A stretch of DNA of 64,000 nucleotides from Laetiporus sulphureus 93-53 (GCF_001632365.1 NW_024468538.1:213903-277902); one strand, 5' to 3'; counted from the stretch's first letter, positions 26,501-38,987 are shown. The notes: generated by a model not told the origin, from the letters alone. Made by a program: numbers and translations.

Positions 26501-28869
26501 CAATCATCGACGGCTGAGGGATCGTATAGCCGGTGTAGAGCGTCAAAACCAGCGTCGACAGACCAGCAACAGCTTGCGCTGGAGCCGCGCTCCTAAATGC
26601 AGCGGCAATCGCGCGGAACCAAGCCTTCATCGTAAGAGTCATGGAGTAGGTTATCAACAGGAAAATGAAGAATTGTGCGGCAGTTTGCTGTAGGCGGACG
26701 ACGAAGTATAGAATGATGGCGAAACAGATGGCTGTGACGGCTGAAATGGGAAGGTCGACTAAGGTGAGGGCGAGCGCCTCCACGAATGGATGGTACATGG
26801 CTGCCTTGGAATGCCGCAAGACGATTGGGCGCTGACCGAAGAGGGCAGGAATCTCAGCCATAGTCGAGAGTGCCGAGAACAGAAGTGCACTGGAATAGAT
26901 CAGGATCGTCAGACGAAATGGCGCGGCGAGAAGAGAAGTGCAACGTACAAGAACAGCACACCACCACGCGAGAAGAATGTTGTTGTAGAGTCACTAATCC
27001 TCAAGAAGATCGTGCCTACAATGACACCCTGCAGAATGAACGACATGAGTTGGACCACCTGTGCGGCAACCGCGCCTTTGATGATCTGCACACGCCGGAG
27101 CATCAACGCGCGAGCCTGCATCGGTATCGAGATGATATACGGGCTCTTCTTTGAAGTTGTCTTTGCGTGCTCCGCTTTGCTGCTCTGTTTGTACTGGTCT
27201 GCGCGATCCGGCTGGCCGTGTACCTCCTCCTTATAGGAGGCCATGTCCTCCCTATTCATCCGCCCAAATTCGCTCTCCCTGAAATACTGAGCGAACTCGT
27301 CCGCGGTTCGCGGCACCCGCGACTCGAACCCGTTCCGGACAATGCGTCCGTTGGGGTCCGTGATGGCGACAAGAAAATCGGCAGTGGTCTGACGGTTGGC
27401 AGGCTCATAACCCATGTCGATAAAGAACTGTCGGGCGCGATCTGCAGGCCCGAAGTAGATCATCTTGCCAGAATAGATAACGCAGACTTTATCAAAAACC
27501 TCGTAGATCGACTCGCCAGCTTGGTAGATGGAGACGATGGACGAGACACGGCCTATGTCAGTCGCAAGCCGGAGTGCGCGAACGAACTCCAGCGCCGTAG
27601 AGGCGCTGCATGAGAAATGAATAAGGAAGAATTCGGATATAAAGGCTTGTGAACTCACTCAAGGCCTCGCGTCGAGCTGCAGATAGTTTTTCAATTAATA
27701 CTCATCCAATCTGAAGCATTAGAGTCACATACTTGTCCCACGATGTCAACAGACTTCGCGCCGCCAGAACCTCACTGATGGATACCCGTTTCTTCTCACC
27801 ACCGCTCACACCTCGGATGCTCGCATCTCCCACGAGCGTGTCCTTGACATGTCTTAAACCGAAGATGGTCATGAGCACTTCAATCACAATGCGCCGGTGC
27901 TCCTCGCGACTCTCGTGGATTCGAGAATGCGGCGTGCGCGTCTTGGCGGCGAAGTCGAGCGTCTCTTTGACAGTCAGGGTAGGGAAGTGAACGTCATCTT
28001 CAGGAGAGTACTGAATGTCTCCGCGATAATGCTTGTGAACCTGCTCCGGCGTGAATGTGTCGTAACGCACATCACCATATATCGCATGGTACTCCGTTCG
28101 CTGATTCGCGAGCACCTTCAAGAGCGTGCTGCATCCAGCGCCCGGACGGCCAAGAACCACTGAAGCACGGAAGATAGGTCGGGAAGCAGATATGCAGATC
28201 TGGCTGAAAACACTTACAGAGCATTTCTCCAGGACGTACGCATCCTTCAAAGCCGCTAAGAATGTCCCGAACAGGCGGATGACGAAGTTGCTTGATGAAT
28301 TCCACGTAAGTGAGTGGATTGAGCATGGAACCCAGCGTCTGCTGATATGTTGCAGATGCGCCCAAGCCGACTACCCGAAGGTCCTCGAAAACGACCCCTA
28401 ACTCTCTCTTCTTAATATCTGCTTGATCGATCCTGGCTGATAGTCGGTACCGAAGCGAGCAGCGAACGGATCGGAATACTCACCTCCTGACCATGTTCTT
28501 AAGAGTCTTCTCAAAGTCAAAAGGGCCCTCGGTCGGAATGAGCGTGAGCTCAGATATCGCCTCCGACACACGGGACGCTCGAGAAATGCGAGAGAGACGA
28601 CGGCTGATGGAGGGCCCGAGGCCCTCACCCTTCTTCTCGGCAACAGAAGGGATTTGTGACCTGCGAGACAAGGTCCGCTGCAATTCCTGTACTCCTGATG
28701 GGTCGAAGAAGTCCACATTGACGTGTTGTGCATGACTAAGAGTGCGCGTTAGCGGCGCTCCCAGACGGTTTGGCGAATAGTCATGATGAGAGCGAGGAGA
28801 CAAATCCTGTGGAAGCTCAGAGATTGTATCGGTCTCCTGGATATCGGGCTCAGAATGAGAGGGATCCAT
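23527..28869 (-). CDS. Full-size PDR-type (ABCG) ABC transporter
   Basis: Fungal pleiotropic drug resistance transporter with the order NBD1-TMD1-NBD2-TMD2. The N-terminus ([20 protein letters not shown]) is long, Ser-rich and cytosolic. NBD1 has the degenerate Walker [15 protein letters not shown] and signature [18 protein letters not shown]2 has a canonical Walker [18 protein letters not shown], signature-like [19 protein letters not shown] and Walker [18 protein letters not shown]. This asymmetry is normal for fungal PDR proteins. Each NBD is followed by six predicted membrane helices; the last large loop carries Cys residues (GCQYC) typical of the family, and the C-terminus is [19 protein letters not shown]. 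About 1,450-1,500 residues across many short introns. Role: ATP-driven export of hydrophobic toxins, fungicides or plant phenolics across the plasma membrane. Substrate not predictable. Neighbouring SDR could act on the same compounds, but this is only inference. Confidence 0.92.
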
Positions 28870-31467
28870 CGCTAGACCCAGCGAACGAGAATAGAGGAAG
28901 GTATAAGGTAGTGCAGTCGAGATTTTCGACGCCCCGCACCGGGCTTATATATAATCGGGCGCTGTTAGCAATGCATATTGCAATCGACGCGCGGAAGGCG
29001 GCAAAGCCGGCTTGTGATTCAGGCTTAGCCTGTCTTTGCGGGAGTGACGCGATAGGCGCCTAGATGTATGGGCCGCTCTCCGCCAATCGGACCGCATGAC
29101 AAAATCCGAAATGAGTAAACCTCCCTTTCGGGCTGTTTTCTCCGCTGACATAGAGTCGCTGACGAGTGGTTGTGCCCGATGCGTGGAGCCAGCCTCCGAT
29201 CGCAATTGGTCTGCGGGAGCATGCCATTGCACGAGTGGGCCACTGACCAAAGGGTACGGTGATAGGGCCTAGTTGGGCGCATCTCGGCAACCGGAGGCGC
29301 ATCAGCACGCGACAGCGCCTGTTAGGTCCGACGATCTCACCTTGCCCACTTTGAGCTTCGAACTCTGATTCCTCGGCAGTTCTCCCGGACCTACAAAGTC
29401 CAACAACTGGCTAATTCAAAGGTAACATCGTGACCAGATCACCCAGTTGAGAAATCCCTCGCAGCCCGCACGGAGATCATCCTGTTCGAGACTAGTACTG
29501 CATCTGCGTCTCGACTTCGCAGTCATGAGAGCGAGCAAGAATGACTTACGTAGGTCAGCCACTTGCAATGTTCCCCAAAGCATCCCACGTAAGTTCAGGT
29601 GGCATCTTGTATGGCACACTCGCGCAGTCGCCGAGTAGATGAGGATACATGATCTCTCCTCGCTGCCAACACATTGCATATTGGATGTCAAGGCGTCCAA
29701 AGACTTTCACGCCACAGAAATGCAGTGTCTCGCGAGGATCAGCTTGAGGTCGATGAGCTTGGAATCTGAGCGTGTTTTCGTGTATTAATGGCCTCCATTA
29801 ACTGTCGTGCGTGCAGGAAGCAGGTGCACTCGGATGTCATTCAAGACCGAACGGCGATTGTGCTCTTGACCGAGAGATTAACAGCACAGACTTCGCGAAG
29901 CGCCAACTCCGAATGCACAGCAAGAAGTTGCCAAAAGATGGCTTGGACTGTAAGTCGCCACACGATCAGGATTGGGACTCTTAGGCGACTTGAAAGACGC
30001 GGAATCGAACATTTTCAGAGCACGCGTATCGTGGCACGCCGAGACGTGCAGCATTGGGGCGAACGGCAAGAGGGGGGAGGGGACTTACAAGATTTGATAG
30101 GGTGGATGCGTCTTTTATAACGAGGCGCTGAGCGGAGCTTGAACTCGTGCTTCTCGACATGGTCTTCGCGCACCTTCCTCATATGGCGGCCCTCTTGCCG
30201 TTCGGGGTAATTGAAACTGATGACGTCTATGAGCTTGTGATCTACCAATCGATCTGATATGCGCTTTCCAAGTCAAGACATGATGCACATGACCATGATT
30301 GATTCCCATAAGACAGCGTGCACGGAAGATCCAGGCGGCCTTTCTCGGCTGCCATTCGCAGCGGTATGTCCGCAATGCTGCTCGTAAAACATACTATCAC
30401 GAGAACCACAGTTTAAAGATAACCTTTAAGTACTACGGTGAAGAAGATAGCTACAGTTCATTCATTGCTTGTTCCGCACAAATGCACTTCAAGTCAAGAA
30501 GCCGCAGGCGGTGATCTGTGCCTGTCCTATAATGTCTCACGATCGGAATTCTGATGACTTTTCGCAAAGCATCCGTCTCAAGCCTGGATAACGCGCTCAT
30601 CTTCTTTGTGGAGACTCGTAATTAAGTGTCTGTAACTGACGGAATCGATCAAAAATACAATATCCTTCAGCATGTCTAACATTTGTAGCATTGAGCTCAA
30701 ATTGAGCTCAAATTTAGATAATGGCTCCGAGTTACGCCATATGATTGCTGATGGTCAAGCTCAACCTTATCTACCGGCGACAGCCCGTAATGGTAAGATA
30801 CACAGGGGACCGGCTCATGAATGAAGCGCAAAATTCTCTCAAGCTGTCAGATTACAACGGTCACCATGCACTTTAACCATCGGGCTGATATCCAATCATC
30901 CTTGAAACAGTCCGGATTGATGAAGAACGTTGGTCTTTGTGCATGGCTTCTCACCATATGTCAGAACGTACTGCGTTTCAGGACTTGGGATACCGCGACG
31001 CTTAAGTGTAACTGTGATGACAAACGCATTACTCAGGTCCGCAGGCTTTTCCGGTCAGTCGCTCGTGGACGCGTCGATCGCCAAGTTGGACCAATGTGCC
31101 TTCGCCGCAACCTCGCGTTCATCAGCTGCGGTTGTGAGAATTCTCATGAAACAGTTCCCTCAACAATGCCTTTTGCGTTTCCTCCGGACGAGACTCGATC
31201 ATCACCGGCACTGATCCCCACCGTGCGCCGTTGCGAATGGCATGTCATGTATCATACTGAGCAGTGATTATGTGATGGACGCTTACCGCAGCATTGCCGC
31301 TGGGCGGTACGTGTCCTTACTGTGTAGAGGCCGGAACAGTGATTTCTCCGATTATATCGGGAGATAAAAAGGGGGGCGTTGCCAAAGAAAGCCATCGCTG
31401 AGCGAGCAGAACGCAGCCAACAAACGAAAGCACAAGCACAACCCCTTTCCTCCTGCAGCACGCCGCC
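28870..31467. other. 2.6 kb without a supported gene
   Basis: The left end is the ABC transporter promoter (TATATATAA on plus near 28946). Elsewhere frames on both strands are short. A minus stretch at about 29870-30375 looks weakly gene-like: KLIDVISFNYPERQEGRHM followed by VREDHVEKHEFKLR and a GTAAGT donor; I recognise no family and no full gene model fits. At 30693-30716 the 11-mer TTGAGCTCAAA occurs twice in tandem. No transposon ends were seen. Confidence 0.4.
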
Positions 31468-32577
31468 TTACCTCTGCCCAGCCTGCCACCGCCCCAACAC
31501 GCTTGGCGCCCGGGGTCTTTCCCCGTCTGCTGCACCTATATCCGCCTGTGTCCGCAGGTGCATCGCCCGCTCGCGTGCCATGCGAATGTGCGTGATGCTC
31601 CGCGCGAGTGCAGGCGCGACACCACCACGAGGAGGGGGTGGTCTGCGCCTTGACTGCGGTGTCGGCGTCGTAGGACCTGCTGGAGAAGAAACGTGCACTG
31701 GCACGGACACTGGCAGCGCAGAGGTCGAAGGCGCAACGGTGGCCGGAAGCTTGACACGAGCGGTGTGCTGGGTTGCTACGAGCCGCGCAGACATCGAGGG
31801 CGACGGTTGCGATGAGGCTATTGATAATGTTGATGGCTGACCGTCGAAGTGTGGAGGCAACGCCGCAGCCACTGATGAAAGAGGCTCTTGCTTGATGGGC
31901 GGTTCGTGCAACGCGGCGACAGCCTCGTTTCTCGGTCTAGCGCGCCGAGGAGTGACTGCAGCAGTAAAATGCGCAAGGACAGATGAGCTGACACCGGTTG
32001 GGAGGGGAGAGGGACCGGATGTGACTGTAGGACGCATTGCGAACGGAACACGGAAACGAGGAGACAGCGCACACAGAGTATTTATAGTCGAATCATGAGC
32101 GTCGAGCACGATGTATGCATGCCCATTCGGCGGCACCCAGCCATAAACACTATCCACCATCTCAAGGGGTTTCTGCTCAGCGATATTGGACATCGAAGAC
32201 ATCGCACTGAGCGTAAAATGCCTCGAAGATGGAGCGGGGATATTGGTGGTGTCCTCGTTGCCGGTAGATGGTAGAGAAAGCCGCACCCCGTGTGCTCGGT
32301 TGGCATAGGCATCACTGCGAGGAGGCGACGCTGACGAACGGAGGATAAAGTCCAGCGACATGGCGTTTGAGCGAGGACGCGGTGGTGTTATTGGAGCAGA
32401 GACATAATCCGAATTCTGGTTGATGCACTGGTCGTCATCAGGATAGTTTATGACATCGTCGAGGGTTAGACTAAGCTCAGAGGTCGAGCTTTCGGCGGCG
32501 TGAAGGGAAGCCGTGGAGAAGGGGGATGTGCGGAGAGCATCAAGAATAGCAAGAATAGAGGATGAATAGGATAGCAT
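31468..32577 (-). CDS. Disordered Ser/Pro-rich protein of unknown function
   Basis: Single open frame of 369 codons starting MLSYSSSILAILDALRTS at the first ATG. The reading frame is open a little further upstream but without an ATG. Composition is rich in Ser, Pro, Ala and Thr, with the short ordered-looking pieces LTLDDVINYPDDD, MVDSVYGWVPPNGHAYIVLD and, near the C-terminus, ALARSITHIRMARERAMHLR (a possible amphipathic helix). No signal peptide, membrane helix or enzyme motif is visible. The antisense frame at 31379-31840 is a shadow caused by the same composition. Codon composition and length support a real gene, but I do not recognise the family and claim no function. Introns are not required. 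Confidence 0.6.
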   Translation of the reverse strand: MLSYSSSILAILDALRTSPFSTASLHAAESSTSELSLTLDDVINYPDDDQCINQNSDYVSAPITPPRPRSNAMSLDFILRSSASPPRSDAYANRAHGVRLSLPSTGNEDTTNIPAPSSRHFTLSAMSSMSNIAEQKPLEMVDSVYGWVPPNGHAYIVLDAHDSTINTLCALSPRFRVPFAMRPTVTSGPSPLPTGVSSSVLAHFTAAVTPRRARPRNEAVAALHEPPIKQEPLSSVAAALPPHFDGQPSTLSIASSQPSPSMSARLVATQHTARVKLPATVAPSTSALPVSVPVHVSSPAGPTTPTPQSRRRPPPPRGGVAPALARSITHIRMARERAMHLRTQADIGAADGERPRAPSVLGRWQAGQR

Positions 32578-33318
32578 GGCGCGAGCTAGAGACAAGCAGG
32601 TACTTGGCAAAGCGACTGATAACGGACAGTGAGTCAGAGGATACTGAGAAAATCCGGGAAAGTCAGCTTATCTCGGCGGCGGCTGACTGACTGCCAGCCT
32701 CAACGCTCCGACTCGACTGGCGAGTATGAGCCTACCGCTGCGCCACACCGATGATTAGTTGGTATGTCAGCCTCCTCGATCCATATCAGCCATTTCATGG
32801 AAACCTGGGAGGTGTTTAAAGTCGCAAACAATATTCATGACCAGTAACGTCTGCGAGCTATCATAAGGTGAGCAACAGCATCAGGATGAAGCGTACTGAC
32901 AAACCTCGTGAAACTGCTAACTCTGGCTCATCACTCAAGTTCAAATCTGAATTCGCGGACTTCTCAGATCGAATGGATGCCGCCCGAAAAGTCGCCATTT
33001 GGAACGATAGTGGCGTAGCACAGGGAAACCTTCCCGGTTACGCCCGCTCCGACGAATGTTATGCAGAGCGCACTCGGAACAACTGCATGATCCTATAATG
33101 CGCATAGAAACTCGTTGCCAAGCGCATTCATCAGGCATGTGCGAACCAGATCGCGCTCGATGTCATACGATGTCATACAGTGGCCATGCCGGCAGCGCGC
33201 GCAACCGATAAGATTCTAGTGTACATGGTAGAAAACGGGAAACACTAACAGCACGCCTTCTACCGGCCGTACCTGGAGCTATGTCAACATTGAGAGTGCG
33301 GAGATTTGCGATCGTCAC
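32578..33318. other. Spacer between unknown gene and rbx1
   Basis: 741 bp with no supported gene. It holds the promoter of the minus-strand Ser/Pro-rich gene on the left and the 3' side of rbx1 on the right. A stretch near 32730-32756 resembles a tRNA A-box on the minus strand but no tRNA folds from it. Confidence 0.4.
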
Positions 33319-33906
<588 letters not shown>

Positions 33907-34154
33907 GGCAGATCGTCGCAGATGAGCGAGGAGGATGAACGGAGGAGGCGTGGATGGCGAGGTCAGCAAGCGTCGTGTGCAACGTGACGTGACCAAGGAC
34001 ACCTGTGCGACGACGAGCGTTTGTCACAGCTACTGCACCAGTCAAGCGCCGGGCCACAACTCGGCATACCGCTCTTCGTGACTTGTCCTGACGTCCGCGA
34101 GGACCGTCCACGACCCGCTTGTTTGAAACGCAGACATATTTACTGGTGCTTCCA
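33907..34154. promoter_or_regulatory. Shared promoter of rbx1 and cofactor C gene
   Basis: Only 248 bp separate the two divergent start codons, so both genes must use this stretch as promoter and 5' leader. It is GC-rich in the middle (GGACCGTCCACGACCC near 34102) and lacks a clear TATA box, in keeping with constitutive expression; that regulation is inference. Confidence 0.5.
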
Positions 34155-35345
34155 ATGTCCGAGACGAATCAGAGCCTCACGCAAGCGTTCTACGCCTACT
34201 TCCAGGCTGCACATTCTGGTCTGCTGCAGTCTCTATCGCATCACATCGGCGGCTGAGCAGGTGCTGCGATAGAACTCGGAAATTGCCTCGAGTCTTACAC
34301 TTTGAACGGATGTGCACCTGAGGCCCTGGATCAGCTGTCCTTGGACATCGCAAAGCTGAGGAAGGAGTTGACGGAAGCTACTAGCTTCTTGCCCAGCTAT
34401 GATCAAAGGCAGTGCGATATTGTATGTACAGATTCCGGGGAAATTGATGAATGTGCCTGCTCAATGTTCTGTTTCGCAGAAATTGAAGGAGCTTGAAGAG
34501 TCTTTGCAGAAGCTCCGAACCGTGTCAGCACCGAAGCCAAAGTTCACCTTCAAACGCAAAGTGAACAAGCCATCTATCTCGCCCATACTCTCAAACTCTA
34601 CTCAAGAGCACGTTCCTAATATGCTACTGTCAAGCAACATAAGCGCTCCCGCTGGCCTTCCTTCAACAACTTTCAGCCTCTCAGGTTATTCGCACGAATA
34701 CCTCACTTTTTCCTCATTTCCTGCCTCGACGGCTATTGATGCATCCGATCTCGTAATATCTGACCTCGATCACTGCGTTGTCAACCTCCTTCCTTCAACC
34801 CCAGCAGACCTTCAAAGCAAACTGAAGATCACCGCTCTCCACGCCCGGAATGTGCGCAATTGCATACTTCTTCTGCCTCAAATCGAAGGCAGTGCACTCT
34901 TACACGATCTCTCGAGATGTGTCATAGTTCTGGGATGTCATCAGGTTCGTTGTTGCTGTCTATGCTTTCCGCTAAATACTGCAACGTTGTGGTAGTATCG
35001 CATGCATACATCGTCACAAACCGACGTCTACATCGCCGTGTCTTCCAAACCAATCATAGAACATTGCACCAACATCAGATTTTCACTATACCCTGCTCCT
35101 CTACGGTCGGCTGACACTGTACGTCCGGTCGCTCAGCCACTGTGATCTCAATAGCCACGCTGACCGAATTACAGAATCCGATGGGCAACAACCTTTCCGT
35201 GCAAGATTTCTCTCATATCCGGCCCACGCCCTCGCCGAACTGGGCCTTGCTGGCGGAGAACGAGTTGATCAGGGAGGGCGAGTGGCCTGTCCACAGGGAC
35301 GTCGACGTAGATGAAGTTTTGCGCAACTTGCTACCTAGCGCCTAG
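34155..35345 (+). CDS. Tubulin-folding cofactor C (TBCC)
   Basis: Start MSETNQSLTQAFYAYFQAAH. Splicing over a first intron (GTCTGC donor, GATAG acceptor at about 34271) gives ELGNCLESYTLNGCAPEALD and the helical spectrin-like N-terminal domain (LDIAKLRKELTEATSFLP, LKELEESLQKLRTV). The C-terminal beta-helix TBCC domain follows: DLVISDLDHCVVNLLP, ALHARNVRNCILLLPQIEGS, LHDLSRCVIVLGCHQYRMHT, DVYIAVSSKPIIEHCTNIRF, and the closing VQDFSHIRPTPSPNWALLAE. In human TBCC the catalytic arginine finger lies in the QxR part (here HQYRMH), which stimulates GTP hydrolysis by beta-tubulin in the folding supercomplex with cofactors D and E; QYR is present here. About 310 residues in five exons. The first-intron donor is weak, so the N-terminus is slightly uncertain. 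Confidence 0.9.
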
Positions 35346-35632
35346 CATGTAGTATTCAGTGTCAAACGTATAATGCAATTCGTGTAATGAGTGTAGATGC
35401 TGATGGTAGAGACTTTGGGTCGTAATTACCCTTCCTGAGTCAAAAATGTACCCCGGAGTTATACAACATGACGAGACCGCTGAAAGACAGATGGCCGTGC
35501 CTCTTGTACCATGACAAGGTATATAGGGCTCCTCAGGAAAAAAAACGGCTGGACAACGGGATAATAGTTATTGGATGAGCGTGTTTGCCTAATGTGTGAT
35601 AGTAAAGGGACTCACAATGAGATCCAACATGA

Positions 35633-36097
35633 CTACCGTGCCCGGCAAATGATCTCTCCCCCAAGGTTTAGTTGCAGCGCTTCTCTCGCTTCCACCCACT
35701 CATGCTCCTGGTTCTTCGTCCGTACGATCGCAATCTCGCCCATCCGTAGCGGCTTCACGCCCTGCGTTCTTCTACCCGAACATATAAGCCGCAGAGCATC
35801 CAAGTCCATGAGTACCGCCTTGCTCGGCTTGCTGACCAGCTCCATGGCGTTCAAGACGGGCCGTTCCTCGCGGTACTTCAGGTCCACCCATATCCGCCGC
35901 TGCGCCACCCCAGCGTCGAGGAACGCAAGCGGATCAGGCTCGTCTACTGTTCCACGGTACATAGAGGTTATGAAGCCGTTCCGGAGGAGGACGGAGAGGA
36001 TGCCGAGGTTGGCTGTGGTGTGCGGAACCGCTATGCGTTGCCGCCGCACACGGAAGGCATTTTGGAGAGATGAACACAGTTCGTGAGCGTGCACCAT
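35633..36097 (-). CDS. Mitochondrial small-subunit ribosomal protein uS8m
   Basis: Intronless gene of 154 codons. MVHAHELCSSLQNAFRVRRQ opens the family fold; the middle carries LGILSVLLRNGFITSMYRGT and RRIWVDLKYREERPVLNAME; the C-terminal half has LVSKPSKAVLMDLDALRLIC and the nucleotide-contact end GEIAIVRTKNQEHEWVEARE, ending GGEIICRAR. This is ribosomal protein S8 (uS8) of the mitochondrial type: it lacks the bacterial -GG(K/E)- terminal arrangement but keeps GEI-x-I-V/RTK. It binds the central domain of the small-subunit rRNA during mitoribosome assembly. Length fits fungal mitochondrial S8 proteins. Convergent with the cofactor C gene, 287 bp between stops. Confidence 0.93.
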   Translation of the reverse strand: MVHAHELCSSLQNAFRVRRQRIAVPHTTANLGILSVLLRNGFITSMYRGTVDEPDPLAFLDAGVAQRRIWVDLKYREERPVLNAMELVSKPSKAVLMDLDALRLICSGRRTQGVKPLRMGEIAIVRTKNQEHEWVEAREALQLNLGGEIICRAR

Positions 36098-36494
36098 GCT
36101 GTAGACCTGCGCAGGAGTATAAGATGTGTTAGCCAGGCACAGCGTCGTGCAAACCTGAAGGACGCACCGGGCAGTGGAAGATGTCTACGCGAAGAGCATT
36201 CCTGCAGCGGGCGTCTACTTCACAGAGCAGGTCGCTGCCAGATTTGGAAGGTGCTGCAGATCGGGTGGCCACACCGCAAGCCGGCGTATACGAGCTATTT
36301 ACGATTGAAGATGCACAGGACTTTGTCGATCTTAATGAGCGCCTTAGCCACTTTACGAATGGTATGTCTCACTTTTTGCACTCTCACCGTTCATACTACA
36401 GCGAAGAAGGGGTATACACGCGAAATAACGGTATAAATACTCCCAATGCCGGCCAAGCAAGATCGCTAACCCGGATTTTCCACGGCGAGCGCTC
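36098..36494. other. Spacer between uS8m and zinc transporter genes
   Basis: 397 bp. It holds the uS8m promoter and the 3' end of the Zrg17-type gene, both minus strand. A plus-strand open frame (36181-36723) crosses it but overlaps the transporter's last exon in antisense and shows no family motif, so I do not call it. Confidence 0.5.
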
Positions 36495-38987
36495 TTACCC
36501 CTTCACAATCCCCACCGTGACCTCCGCCTCCGCCTCACCACCCTCCCCACCTCGCGAACCAAAGTGCAAGGCATGTGAGCATCGCTCCCACGCCCATTTC
36601 GTCAGCCGGAGAACTTCGTCGTCCTCCAAATCTCTCCGAACATGCAGCTCAATCGTCACGACGAGCGACTGTGCGGGTCCTTGTACCTTCGTTTCACCTG
36701 CAGACGATGTATGTCGGGTGTAAATAAAGTGATCTTGAGGGAGTGTTAGGTTGGGAGTAAGTTGCCAGATATGTGGCGCAGGTAGATGGAGGACCAGAGG
36801 ATGGCGTTCAATCTGTTGAAACGCAGATGAGTTTATTGAATAAAGGGAGCTGGAGCATCAAATATTACCTCTCGCATGGCTCGTAGGAACGCCTCCATGC
36901 GTCCTCCTGCGAGTCCCCGTGCTGGAGCTGTCTGTAACAATGTTGCACCAAGCGCTACTGCAGCAGAGTATGCGAGGCTGAAGGTCACCACTGTCTCAAG
37001 GCCAGCAAGGACTAAGTCGAAGAACCGATGCTGATAACTGTAGACCAGCTTCTACTCAGCGGATCGCCGGGATGAATGAGAGATCGCTTACGGAGGTATG
37101 AACGCCGGGCCAAAGAGCAACAATAAGCAGAACCCGACGGGTGCAAGGGAATACGGATTTGATAGCAGATTGGCTAGGCGGGTTGGGTAGGTGTATGGTA
37201 CGATATGTCGATAGCGAGTCGGAAAGAGCGATGTTAATGGTGGAATATAGTTACCGGCCGCTACGACGAGTCCAGGAGCTGTAAGACTCATGATGCAATC
37301 AAAAATGAAGATGAACACATACTGCTGACGAGCCTTGAATGATTGTTGAAGACAACAGAGGTAATAAATAGCGAAACGAGCGTCAGTGCTAACGTGACGA
37401 CCGGGAACTCGATGCTGAGGAAATATGAGCATCAACGCGTTAATCAAAAGTAAAGAAACGCACCCAAAGAATTCTGTCACTTCGTCACCATTATGGTGAT
37501 GGTGTCCTTCTCCGGAAGCAAGCAGCAAGTGTTCGACGGTCTCTTTACATACATAGACCGACGCAAATATTAGAAACACCGACTGCGAAAACATTATCAC
37601 CGTCTCTATCCGCGCATTCCTGCCCAATACTCAGCATTCGCTGTATGGAGAGCTTCTTAGCATCGCACGCAACTCACCCAAATGGCCGCCTCATCTCGAC
37701 TTTCATCGAAGGTCTCGCGAGGTATCCAGGCAATACATGGGCCAACGCGACACCCAAAGCATCAAACACGACCCAGTAACCCAGACCTGTGCAAGCCAAC
37801 GACCCGACCTGTTGTGCGATGACCCAGAGCGACACGCCAAGCAGAAATTGCGTCACTGCAGCGCCCACCGCCTCTGGCGCGACCCTCGGTGTCGCGCGCA
37901 CTTTCCCAATCGGGCTCTGCGGGCCGGCCAGATCTGTTCGGGCATGTTCAGTCTGCAAGCCCCTGTCGTCCATGGCGGTCTGGGGGAACGGCGAGATTGG
38001 CATCCAAGGGCTAACGGGAACCAGAGCGGGGGTGGTGTGCAAGTCTACGGGCGAGTTGGGCGACTGCGAGCCTGGCTCGAGGAAGGAAAAGAAGTTGTGC
38101 GAGAGGGAGTGTTTATGATGATGCCCTCGACGCGCGGTGGCATTCGAAGACGACGAGGTCGCGGACATCGGCTGCGCAGAGTTCCCCGACGATGGCGGAC
38201 GCGCACCAAATGTGAACCCTTCGCGGAAGTTCCGATGCCCAGGACCTAGCGAAGCAGATGGCATGGGTATGCCTTCGGGCTGTGGACTATCGAAGATGAT
38301 CTCCTGTCCACCATCTTCGGCAATTGCAGTAGATGGCAACGTCCCCGGGCGCGGGAAGAAAACCGACAAGTTGCGCGAATGCACACGCGAATGCCGTCGC
38401 GCATGTGCCTGCGCCTGAGACGACAGGGACGGCGAGGGGCTCATGCCATTCTCCTTGGACCGTAGCTCCGGCGCTGTGGAAGAGCTGGACAGCTTGTTCA
38501 GCAGTGGCGGTTGTGGCGGGAATGAGAAGGAGAGCGGCGAGGGACTGGCGGGGGAGTATGGCCCGGATACGGAGCGCGTTCGCGCGTGCGAGTTGCCCGG
38601 GAGGGAGAGCGACTGGCGCATGCCTGGCGGCTGAAACCTATGAGCAGGGACGTGCGACTCGGACGTATCGTATAGACTCTGGGGACGCGGCACGCCTGTG
38701 GAGAAGCGGGTACGTTGTGGACCTGCTGATGGTGGCGGGTCAGGGTACGGCTGCGAACCGTTCACCGCTGGCGTTGACGCTATGCGGCTTCGGGTAGGAG
38801 ACGAAGGGGCTTCTAATTGCCGATGACCGTTCGCGATGGTGTCATTGGACGGAGACGTCGGTGGCTCCGAGCTGGAAGGAGGTGTATGGGCGCGAGGAAA
38901 CACAAGGACGCTATCGTCCTCGTCCCTGCTCGACTTGCGGCGATGCATGTGTACAACAGCTGTCTGGGCAATTCCAGCGTTGGACAT
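36495..38987 (-). CDS. Zrg17-like cation diffusion facilitator (zinc transporter)
   Basis: The first exon encodes a 400-residue cytosolic Ser/Pro-rich N-terminus (MSNAGIAQTAVVHMHRRKSS) with HHHKH. Helices begin with VGAAVTQFLLGVSLWVIAQQ and GYWVVFDALGVALAHVLPGY. The frame then joins PFG to NARIETVIMFSQSVFLIFASVYVCKETVEHLL, the hallmark of the Zrg17/Msc2/ZnT5-6 branch of CDF transporters, followed by a His-rich loop (GEGHHHHNGDE), IEFPVVTLALTLVSLFITSVV, FFDLVLAGLETVVTFSLAYS and a cytosolic domain with LVVTIELHVRRDLEDDEVLR ending in VTVGIVKG. Zrg17 with its partner Cis4/Msc2 loads zinc into the ER and Golgi. In this branch one of the two partners lacks intramembrane zinc ligands, and I cannot see the classic HxxxD pairs, so a non-transporting partner role is likely. 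About 740 residues. Confidence 0.86.

Noticed and set aside
29870..30375. Minus-strand coding-like stretch with a good GTAAGT donor.
   Set aside because: I could not build a gene model beyond two pieces and recognise no family; left as an unassigned stretch.
32725..32762. tRNA-like element on the minus strand (TGGCGCAGCGGTAGG resembles an A-box; an ACTC/GAGT stem follows).
   Set aside because: D-stem has a mismatch, position 33 is not T, and no T-arm with GGTTCGANNCC follows. It does not fold as a tRNA.
36181..36723. Plus-strand open frame of 180 codons starting MSTRRAFLQRASTSQ.
   Set aside because: Its 3' half is exactly antisense to the last exon of the Zrg17-type transporter, whose C-terminus is clearly conserved in kind (VVTIELHVR, VTVGIVKG). 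No domain or splice support for the plus strand.
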